Shown here piece after piece: positions 54,148-61,591 of a stretch of DNA of 64,000 nt. The position numbers and the translations under genes are program-made. Source of the DNA: JAVJSD01 sp040219575 (GTDB lineage Bacteria > Planctomycetota > Planctomycetia > Pirellulales > Pirellulaceae); assembly GCA_040219575.1 (NCBI GenBank), contig JAVJSD010000016.1, forward strand, positions 1-64,000, in the 5' to 3' direction. Under the pieces are notes generated by a model. That model saw only the letters and a program-made list of their open reading frames with translations, did no database searches and was not told the DNA's origin. How positions within the stretch are numbered: position 1 is the first letter of the stretch; the number at the start of each line of letters is the position of its first letter.

Positions 54148-57100
54148 ATGAGCAGAGCGCCGATCACCTGCCTGCAGTGCGGCAATTCCATCGCGGGGGT
54201 CAATCCTCGCTATCAGGCGGCCGCCGTCGTCTGCCCCTATTGCGGCAATCAGATCGCCCTGCAGCGCTCCAGCGGCGGTCGCGTCGACCTGGGCATGCTG
54301 GTCATGGGGGGCGCGGCGCTCATGTTGCTGGGCGCCGTGGGCTGCGTGCTCGGACTGTGGTTTCTGATCGCTTCGTTCAACAGCGGACCCACTCCGCCCG
54401 CGCTGCCGGAGCCAACAATCTATGCGGAATCGACGGAGTCGCCGGCCAACGACAATCGGTTGACGTCCGATGGCGACCTGCCGCGCCGCGAAACCTCCGC
54501 GCCGTTCACGCCGACCTACCCCCGCCCCGACACGACGACGCGCATCGAGCCGGCCTCGCAGTCCATTGGCGACACGGGGCCGCTTTCCGTGGCGCCGCTG
54601 GTGCTGGATGAATCCGCCCAGCGCTACAAATGGCGGCCAGACCAGTCGTACCGCTACCGCGTGTCGGTGACGTTCGAATCGGCGGGCCGCGCCGAGACGG
54701 TCCGCGGCGCCGTGACCTATCGCCTGGGACAGCCCGACGTCCGCGATCCCAGCTTCGCCAGGTACCTGCAGACGGGTCAAAGCAGCGGCACGGGGTTCGT
54801 CGTGCATAGCGACGGCTACCTACTGACCTGCGCCCACGTGGTGTTGGGCGCGACCGATATCCGCGTGGAGCTTAACGGCCTGTCGTACCCGGGCCAGGTG
54901 GTGGCGCTCGACAAGGAGCACGATCTGGCGGTGGTCCACATCGATCGGCGAGACCTGCCGACGTTGCCGCTGGGGAACTCCGATTTCGTGCAACTGGCCG
55001 AGGACCTGCACGTGGTGGGCTACCCGCTTTCGAACGTGCTGGGCGAAAGCGTGAAGACGTCGCGCGGGCAGTTGGCGGGCGTCATCGGACAGGGCGGCGG
55101 CAAGATGTTTCAGCTCGACGCCGCCGTCAACCACGGCAACAGCGGCGGGCCGGTGATCAACAACCACGGCGAAGTGGTCGGCGTGGCGACGGCGGTGCTG
55201 GTGGGGGAAGGCGTGAACCATGTCGGTTTCGCGGTCCCTTCGGCCGAGGCCCGGCGGTTGCTGTCCTCCAAGGGGATTCCCTACGGAACAAACCGCGAGA
55301 CGGAGGCCGTTCCCGCCACCGAGTTGATGCGGCGCGTGACGCCCGCGGTGGCGTTGCTGAAAGTGACGACGGGCCCCGGCGGCGTCGGCAGCGCCGAACG
55401 CCACACGCTGCTTTGCGAGGCCAAGTACGACGCGTTCAAATCGCCCACCAACTCGTTGCTGGGGCAGTTTCTGGAAGGACTCTATGCCAAGGCGCCGACG
55501 GCCTCGGCCCGTTTGCTGACCGATGAGTTCGGCGAAGTGCTGGCGTCGCACGAGACGCCCCCGCTTCCCTTTCTGCTGGGACCTCCCGAGCGGCTGATCG
55601 TGCATCCCCTGGATCCCAAGGGTCAATCGGATTGGACCACGCGCCGCCTGCTGTCGCTGTCGCGCGTGACGCCGTTGGCCGACGCCACCGAGATTCAACG
55701 CTACGCCGGCGCGCGGTTCTTCCGCGAGATTCCCAACGACGACCCGTTCTTCGGTCAGGCGGAGGTCGCCGGGGCGCGGGTCAGCGTGGTGCCGCTCGCC
55801 GAACAGGCGAAGTATCGGACTCTGTCGCGCACCTCCGATCGCGAGGTGATCAATCTGCACTATGACCTGAAGTCGGTCAGCGACGACGGCATCGCGGGAG
55901 TGGCCGACCTGCACATCATCGCGACGGGGGAGATTACCTTCGACGCCCAGCGCGGCGTTCCCTTACAGGTCGGCTACACGGCGGAGTACCGCGAGATCCG
56001 CTCGGGCCGCCCCGTGTCGGTGAGGATGACGGTCGCCTGTTCGCTCGAGGATGAATCGACGGGCGACACCGCAGCGGTCACGCCAGAGGGCGGCGCCACC
56101 GTCGGCGCGACCGTCGGCACGCCCGATGCCGCCGGCGACTACGCCCCGCCCACCGACGAGAACCAGCGCGTCACCTATTTGTTGCAGGTGCTCCGCGAGC
56201 GAAAGTCCGACGAGCAGGTCAATCGGGCGCTGGTCGACCTGGGGAAGGTGGCGCCGGTCGCCGCCCGTCGCGCGGAAGTGGCGGCGCTGATCGAGCTGTA
56301 TCTCACGCGCGACGACATCCTGGAGCCGGCCAGCCAATTGGGCGCCATGATCGCCATCGGGGTGTGGGGCGACAAGTCGAACACCATCCGCGTCCGCGCC
56401 GCCTGGAGCGACGAAGAAGAACAGACGGCGCTGCGGCAGGCGATCGTCGTGGCGCTGGCGCGTTTCCGGGCGATCGACGAGCTGGTGGAACTGCTGGACG
56501 CCACGGCAGACGCCAAGCGGTCGCACTTCACACGCGACACGCTGATCGCCCTCGGATCCGACGCGGAACCGGCGGCGATCGCCCTGGCCCGCCACAAGAA
56601 CCGCGATGTCAAGATGCACGGCTTGGTGATTCTTCGCCACGTGGGAGGACAGAAGACCGCCGACGCCTGGCCGGCGATCGACGCCCAACTGCCGGGCGAG
56701 GCGGAATTCCAACAGGCGAAGCAGGCGGTGATCGACGACGTCCGGCCGCGGTTGTTGACGGGCAAGTCGCGAATCGCGCCCCGTCTGCCGCTGTTGTTCC
56801 CCTCGCAGGGCGGCGGCTCCGCCGCGTCGACGGGCTCGCTTCCGGTCGCTCCCAATCCGGGCACGGGTGGTGTGGGCTTCGCCGCTGGGGGCGCAAGCGC
56901 CACAGGCGCCGCGTCCACTCCCTCGGTTCTGGGACCTGACGAAGTCGCGCGATTCCCCAGCAACGGCAGTTCTATCGAGGCGATGATGTTTTCGCCCGAC
57001 GGAGGCCGCCTGGCGGTCAGCACTTCGCGCGATGTGGTCGTGCTGCTCGATTTGACCACTCGCCGCCCGTTGGCCTCGAGTGTGAAAGAAGAAGCGATGG

Positions 57101-57855
57101 GCGACATCCACGCGTTGGCGTTTTCACGCGATGGAACGCGAATCGTGGCGGGGGGCAGCGAGGGGTTGATCAAGGTCTATCGCGTCGAGCTGGGCGGATT
57201 GCGCGAGATCAGCTCCTTCGCGGGTCACTTCGGCCGGATCACCGCCCTCGACGTGCATCCCGACGGTCGGCACGTGCTGTCGGCCGACGACGAGAAAACG
57301 CTCCGCTATTGGGAGATCGAACGCGGCCGCGAAGTCGCCAGCCTGACGGGCTTCCGCGAGAATGTGCTCGACGTGCGCATCGCTGAAGACGGCGCAGCGG
57401 CGCTGGCCACCGACGGCGCGACGCTCAAGCGCTTCGACCTGCCGACCGGGCGCGCCGCCCAGAGCTGGCCGCTGGATAGCAGCCGCGCGCGGCAGGCGGC
57501 GTTCTCGGCGGATGGTTCACGTCTGGTGACGGCGGAGTTTCTCAAACTCCACATCTGGGACGCCGCCACCGGACGACGAACCGGCGAGATCGACGTCCGT
57601 TCGAGCCTGGCCCGCCTGGCGGTCTCGCGCGACGGCAAGTGGCTCGTCACTGCCGGCTCGGGACGCAGTTCGCTCAGCGTGTGGAATTTGGAGACGCGCG
57701 CCCGCGCGAAGACGTTTGAATTATCCGGCTTCGCCTCCTCGTCCAGCCCCGCCGCCATCGCTCCCGACAACCGCTTTGCAGCCGGCGTCGGCGAGTTCGG
57801 CCGGATGATTCAGGTTTTTCGTAGCGACGCGACGACGAATTCGGCGAACCGCTAA
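54148..57855 (+). CDS. Membrane-anchored trypsin-like serine protease with zinc ribbon and WD40 repeats
   Basis: A 1235-aa modular protein. Order: zinc ribbon (Cys8, Cys11, Cys29, Cys32), membrane helix (48-76), Pro/Thr-rich linker, DegP-like S1C protease domain (about 205-370) with catalytic His230 (LTCAHVV), Asp259 (HDLAVV) and Ser332 (GNSGGP). A beta-rich domain (about 400-640) and a HEAT-like helical region (about 690-880, LVDLGKVAPVAARRAEVAAL) follow, then a Gly-rich linker, and from about 935 a WD40 propeller (MFSPDGGRLAVS, AFSRDGTRIVAGG). The ATG at 54148 follows AGGGGGAG. No PDZ domain. The triad looks intact; the WD40 tail may bind partners. Confidence 0.9.
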   Translation: MSRAPITCLQCGNSIAGVNPRYQAAAVVCPYCGNQIALQRSSGGRVDLGMLVMGGAALMLLGAVGCVLGLWFLIASFNSGPTPPALPEPTIYAESTESPANDNRLTSDGDLPRRETSAPFTPTYPRPDTTTRIEPASQSIGDTGPLSVAPLVLDESAQRYKWRPDQSYRYRVSVTFESAGRAETVRGAVTYRLGQPDVRDPSFARYLQTGQSSGTGFVVHSDGYLLTCAHVVLGATDIRVELNGLSYPGQVVALDKEHDLAVVHIDRRDLPTLPLGNSDFVQLAEDLHVVGYPLSNVLGESVKTSRGQLAGVIGQGGGKMFQLDAAVNHGNSGGPVINNHGEVVGVATAVLVGEGVNHVGFAVPSAEARRLLSSKGIPYGTNRETEAVPATELMRRVTPAVALLKVTTGPGGVGSAERHTLLCEAKYDAFKSPTNSLLGQFLEGLYAKAPTASARLLTDEFGEVLASHETPPLPFLLGPPERLIVHPLDPKGQSDWTTRRLLSLSRVTPLADATEIQRYAGARFFREIPNDDPFFGQAEVAGARVSVVPLAEQAKYRTLSRTSDREVINLHYDLKSVSDDGIAGVADLHIIATGEITFDAQRGVPLQVGYTAEYREIRSGRPVSVRMTVACSLEDESTGDTAAVTPEGGATVGATVGTPDAAGDYAPPTDENQRVTYLLQVLRERKSDEQVNRALVDLGKVAPVAARRAEVAALIELYLTRDDILEPASQLGAMIAIGVWGDKSNTIRVRAAWSDEEEQTALRQAIVVALARFRAIDELVELLDATADAKRSHFTRDTLIALGSDAEPAAIALARHKNRDVKMHGLVILRHVGGQKTADAWPAIDAQLPGEAEFQQAKQAVIDDVRPRLLTGKSRIAPRLPLLFPSQGGGSAASTGSLPVAPNPGTGGVGFAAGGASATGAASTPSVLGPDEVARFPSNGSSIEAMMFSPDGGRLAVSTSRDVVVLLDLTTRRPLASSVKEEAMGDIHALAFSRDGTRIVAGGSEGLIKVYRVELGGLREISSFAGHFGRITALDVHPDGRHVLSADDEKTLRYWEIERGREVASLTGFRENVLDVRIAEDGAAALATDGATLKRFDLPTGRAAQSWPLDSSRARQAAFSADGSRLVTAEFLKLHIWDAATGRRTGEIDVRSSLARLAVSRDGKWLVTAGSGRSSLSVWNLETRARAKTFELSGFASSSSPAAIAPDNRFAAGVGEFGRMIQVFRSDATTNSANR

Positions 57856-57967
57856 TGAACGCTGATTGGCGCTAGTCGCGTCCCATGGCGGATTCCGGCC
57901 GCTTCCCTCCCAGCGCGGGAAGCCGTCGCTGATTGACTAGTTCATTTAGCGTCGTATCAGCGTTCAT
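57854..57967. repeat. Inverted repeat after the protease gene
   Basis: AATGAACGCTGAT, overlapping the stop, is mirrored by ATCAGCGTTCAT (57956-57967). The interior is about 90 bp. Confidence 0.55.
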
Positions 57968-58001
57968 GAGCGGTTTTTCGCTTTCCATTTGGCAATAAAA
58001 A

Positions 58002-58036
58002 CGCCCGGAATGCAGGGTGCGATTCCGGGCGTTTGT
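58002..58036. terminator. Bidirectional intrinsic terminator
   Basis: CGCCCGGAAT, loop GCAGGGTGCG, ATTCCGGGCG: a perfect 10-bp stem followed by TTTGTT on the plus strand and TTTTTATT on the minus strand. It serves the convergent genes ending at 57855 and 58080. Confidence 0.85.
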
Positions 58037-58079
58037 TGCTTTCCGCGTTGGACGCCGCAAGGGCGCCGGTTCGCGAGCG

Positions 58080-58730
58080 TTAGTTGTCGCCGGCGGGACG
58101 ACGGGGACGATCGCCGCCTTCCCCGTCGGGCCGAGCACCGCCGCGTCCGCCCGGACGGCCGCCGCCTTGACGACCGGCGCCAAAGCGCTCCGCCAACTGC
58201 CGCAATTCGGCCTCGTCGAGCAGTCCGTCGCTGTTGGTGTCGATCCGATCGAAGCCCTGGCGCATCCGCTCGGGCGCCTCTTCCTTGCTGATCTTGCCGT
58301 CGCCGTTGGCGTCGGCCTCTTTCAAGCGGGCGATGAACTGCTCGGCGCCGCCTCCGCCGCCTTCACCGGCGCCGCGACCAAACGGTCCACGACCGCCGGG
58401 GCCGCCGCGTCCTTCCGGACCGCGACCCAGCAATTCTTCACGGGAAAGCTGGCCGTCTTCGTCGGCGTCGAGCTTCTTAAGGGCCGCCACCGCGTTGGCG
58501 ATTTCCTCTTTCGAGATCACGCCGTCGCCGTCGGCGTCGAGCGCTTGCATGATCGGCGGCAGGACGCGTCCCGGCCCTCCGCCCGGTCCGCCGGGACCAC
58601 CAGGACCGCCGGGACGACCCGCCCCGGGACGACCTCGCCCAGGACGACCTTCCGGCGGCTGAGCCGTGGAGACCGAGGTGATCAACAGGACAACCGACAG
58701 CGCGCATACCAACCAACTCAGCCTCTTCAT
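58080..58730 (-). CDS. Secreted EF-hand protein
   Basis: A 216-aa exported protein: signal peptide to about residue 23 (STAQ), a Gly/Pro/Arg-rich spacer (25-55), two EF-hand calcium loops (65-76 DADGDGVISKEE, 88-99 DADEDGQLSREE), a Gly-rich spacer, two more loops (140-151 DANGDGKISKEE, 164-175 DTNSDGLLDEAE) and a Gly/Arg-rich tail. Such proteins are abundant in planctomycetes and are taken to be extracellular calcium binders; function is unknown. The start at 58730 gives the signal peptide MKRLSWLVCALSV. Terminates at the stem at 58002-58036. Confidence 0.9.
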   Translation of the reverse strand: MKRLSWLVCALSVVLLITSVSTAQPPEGRPGRGRPGAGRPGGPGGPGGPGGGPGRVLPPIMQALDADGDGVISKEEIANAVAALKKLDADEDGQLSREELLGRGPEGRGGPGGRGPFGRGAGEGGGGGAEQFIARLKEADANGDGKISKEEAPERMRQGFDRIDTNSDGLLDEAELRQLAERFGAGRQGGGRPGGRGGARPDGEGGDRPRRPAGDN

Positions 58731-58904
58731 GGAACGAATCTCCTCGGGAGTTTTTGTCTTGCCGGCGCATCGGCCAGAGAATGGCGCGATCGCGAATCCC
58801 GGCGAACCAGATTTCTATCCACTCAAACCCCCCAACTCCAAAAAAGTATCGGTCAGGCCTCGGATTTCCGGAGATCCCCCTCGGAAGGACGCCCACGACG
58901 TTGA

Positions 58905-58933
58905 TTGTTGGCCCGCGGAGCCGACGTTATATT
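58905..58933 (+). promoter_or_regulatory. Candidate promoter of the PPC-domain gene
   Basis: TTGTTG (58905-58910), 17 bp, TATATT (58928-58933), 163 bp before the ATG at 59096. The leader then contains REP element A copy 8. Confidence 0.5.
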
Positions 58934-58984
58934 AAGACTCGTTGATGGATCACCCTCCGCTGATTCGTCCCGCCCGAAAACTTC

Positions 58985-59009
58985 GTAGCGGAAGTCGTGA
59001 GACTTCCGA
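58985..59009. repeat. Half REP-like element A, copy 8
   Basis: GTAGCGGAAGTCGTGAGAC plus TTCCGA, a single palindrome in the leader of the gene at 59096. The gap 58731-59095 otherwise holds only the promoter. Confidence 0.82.
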
Positions 59010-59095
59010 CGGCAGCGCCCATCAGGGTTTATCAGCGGCTCGCCTGCCTTTGACTTTTGACGGCCGACCGCGCCGAATCAGGTGAAGTAATCGTG

Positions 59096-61249
59096 ATGTC
59101 GAAACACCGTGCGATCATGCTGTTGGCCGCCATGGCGGTCGCTTTCACTTCGGACGGCGCGTTGCAGGCGGCGATCGGTTTTCGCCAGGTGACGTCGACC
59201 TTTCCCGTGGCGGTGCAGCGCGGCGAGAGCGGCGAGGTGGAGCTGCGCTCGAACTTCACGCTCGACGAGACGCATTCGGTGTTCGTCGACCGCGAGGGCG
59301 TCACGCTGACCTTCGCCGAGTCCGAGCCTAAGGAGGCTCCCCGCAAAAACCGCGGATCGCCCGGCACGCCCTTTCGCTTTCACGTGGAAGTCGATGCCGA
59401 CGCGGCGCCCGGCGTGTACGAGTATCGCGTCGCCACGTCGCAGGCGGTCTCCAGCGTGGCGCAGTTGATGGTCACCGACTACCCGGTCGTGCTCGAAGAA
59501 AAGAAACCGAACGGCGACCCGCAAACGGCGCAGTCGGTCAGCCTGCCCGTGGCCGTCTGTGGTGTGTGCGAGGCGTTCGAGGACGTCGATTGCTTTCAGT
59601 TCGACGGCAAGGCCGGCCAGGCGTTGCGGCTGGAGATCTTCGCCCAGCGGGTGACCGACAAGATTCACGGGATGGTGGTCCGCGGCCCGTTGATCTACTT
59701 GATGGATCCCATCCTCACGCTGATCGGCCCCAACGGCCAGGTGATCGCGCAGAACGACAACTTCTTCGGCGGCGACGCGCTGCTGTTTCATCGTCTGCCG
59801 ACCGACGGCCGCTACACCCTGGAGGTGCGCGACGCGCGGTACGCCGGCGATCCGCGATACAGCTACTGCGTCGAGATCTCCGATCGGCCGTACGCGTTCG
59901 CTTCGCTGCCGATGGCTGTGCAGCGCGGCGCGGGTGTCGAAGTCGAAATCGTGGGCGAGATGCTCGGCGACACGATGCTCGGCGACAAGATGCTCGGCGA
60001 CATGGCAGCCGCCGCCGTCAAGTTGGATGGCGACACCCCGCTCGGTTGGCGAACCGTGCGGCTGGAGACGCCCCGCGGACCGACCAATCCCGTGCCGCTG
60101 CTGGTCAGCGATCATGCCGAAATCGTCGCTGCACAATCAGCGGAAGAGCCGCCGCAGCGACTGGAGTTGCCCGTCGGCGTGAGCGGACAACTCGCCCACG
60201 ACGACCAGGAGCATCGATTCGTGTTCACCGCCGACAAGGGCGACCGCTTCCATTTCGAGGTCGACGCCTGGCGGCACGGTTCGCCGCTGGACAGTGTGCT
60301 GGAGGTGTACGACGCCGCGGGCAAGATGCTCGTGGAGGCCGACGACTTCTCCAGCCCCGCCGTCAAGGACAGCCGCCTGCTCTGGACCGCGCCGGCCGAA
60401 GGCGAATTCACGCTGGTGCTCCGCGACCTGCACGGCCGCGGCGGACGCGAGTTCCTCTATCATCTGACGGCCAAACCGGCCTCGCCCGATTTCGAGGTGC
60501 GCGGCGAGTACTATTACGCCATGTTGGTGCCGGGCGTCAGCACCATCTGGTTCGCCCGGATCGAACGCTTCAACGGATTCGAAGGCCCCGTGCGGATCGA
60601 AGTCGAAGACCTGCCTCCGGGCGTCACGCAGACGCCGGTGACGATTCCCGCCGAGATGACGCATTGCGGCATCGTGCTGACGGCCGACGACGACGCGAAG
60701 ATCGGCGCGGCGCGGGTTCGTGTTCGCGGCGTGGCCGAAATCACCGACGCGTCGGGCGAGGCGCGCGAGATCGTCCGCTATGGGCAGGCGACCTGCGAAC
60801 AGCAGGGAAGCGGCGGCGGACAGAGCCGCTGGCCGATCGAAACCCAGGTTGTGGCCGTGACCAAGCCGTTGGACCTGACCAAGGTGGAGGCGTCGGTCGA
60901 CGAGATCACGCTCACCCCGGGCGGCGAGGCGGAGTTCGACGTGCGGATCGAGCGCAGCGAAGGTTTCGAGGACCCCGTCACGCTGGCGACCGAATTCGAC
61001 TACTTCAACAGCAAGTTTGGCGAGCAACTTCCTCCGGGAGTGAAACTGTCGAAGAAGAGCAAATTGCGTTTGGCCGGCAAGACGCTCGAAGGAAAGATCG
61101 TGCTGGAGGCCGATTCCAAGGCGAAACCGGTCACGCGGTTGCCGATCGCGGCCCTGGCCCGAGTGTCCGTCACCTTCTCGATCACGACCAACTACTGCAC
61201 GCAGCCGGTGCATCTGACGGTGACGCCGGCCGCGGAACCATCGAAATAG
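59096..61249 (+). CDS. Exported PPC-domain protein
   Basis: A 717-aa secreted protein with a signal peptide (MLLAAMAVAFTSDGALQA) and two pre-peptidase C-terminal (PPC, PF04151) beta domains: residues about 145-275 (AFEDVDCFQFDGKAGQALRLE, PTDGRYTLEVRDARYAGDPRYSY) and about 365-460 (DDQEHRFVFTADKGDRFHFE, AEGEFTLVLRDLHGRG). The C-terminal third has Ig-like segments (VEASVDEITLTPGGEAEFDVRI). A 15-bp tandem repeat gives MLGDTMLGDKMLGDM near residues 288-302. AGGTGA precedes the ATG. Probably an extracellular structural or adhesion component. Confidence 0.88.
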   Translation: MSKHRAIMLLAAMAVAFTSDGALQAAIGFRQVTSTFPVAVQRGESGEVELRSNFTLDETHSVFVDREGVTLTFAESEPKEAPRKNRGSPGTPFRFHVEVDADAAPGVYEYRVATSQAVSSVAQLMVTDYPVVLEEKKPNGDPQTAQSVSLPVAVCGVCEAFEDVDCFQFDGKAGQALRLEIFAQRVTDKIHGMVVRGPLIYLMDPILTLIGPNGQVIAQNDNFFGGDALLFHRLPTDGRYTLEVRDARYAGDPRYSYCVEISDRPYAFASLPMAVQRGAGVEVEIVGEMLGDTMLGDKMLGDMAAAAVKLDGDTPLGWRTVRLETPRGPTNPVPLLVSDHAEIVAAQSAEEPPQRLELPVGVSGQLAHDDQEHRFVFTADKGDRFHFEVDAWRHGSPLDSVLEVYDAAGKMLVEADDFSSPAVKDSRLLWTAPAEGEFTLVLRDLHGRGGREFLYHLTAKPASPDFEVRGEYYYAMLVPGVSTIWFARIERFNGFEGPVRIEVEDLPPGVTQTPVTIPAEMTHCGIVLTADDDAKIGAARVRVRGVAEITDASGEAREIVRYGQATCEQQGSGGGQSRWPIETQVVAVTKPLDLTKVEASVDEITLTPGGEAEFDVRIERSEGFEDPVTLATEFDYFNSKFGEQLPPGVKLSKKSKLRLAGKTLEGKIVLEADSKAKPVTRLPIAALARVSVTFSITTNYCTQPVHLTVTPAAEPSK

Positions 61250-61370
61250 CAGGTTTTGCCGGGTTCTCTCCGCCCGGCGACTGTGAGCGAGGTCCGTCGT
61301 CCCGCTGTTGGGGGATCGATTCGACCCGTATGATGGTGTGTTGCTACACTGGATGGTTTGCAAAGCCCGT

Positions 61371-61432
61371 CGCGGAAGTCGCCCGACTCCTGAAAACGAG
61401 CGGATCGCCGGGACCCTGGCGCGTTGCGCGAG
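61371..61432. repeat. Degenerate REP-like element A
   Basis: GCGGAAGTCGCCCGACTCC then GGACCCTGGCGCG, a decayed copy of element A. The gap 61250-61591 also has a GCCGGG/CCCGGC stem (61258-61278) without a T-tract; nothing else is seen. Confidence 0.55.
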
Positions 61433-61591
61433 GGAGTCGATTCACGCGCGAGCGGACGAACAGCGGAACGATCACGCGTCCCGCCACGTCTGATGGTGCG
61501 CGCGGCGCCGCCGATGTTGCTTGAAAAACTTGAAACAGAACCCGCAGCAGTCGCCATAAACATGAAGAGGCTCATCACGAGGAAAGGGAAC

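Noticed and set aside
59078..60136. Minus-strand frame of 352 codons
   Set aside because: Antisense to the PPC-domain gene, whose signal peptide and domains are clear.
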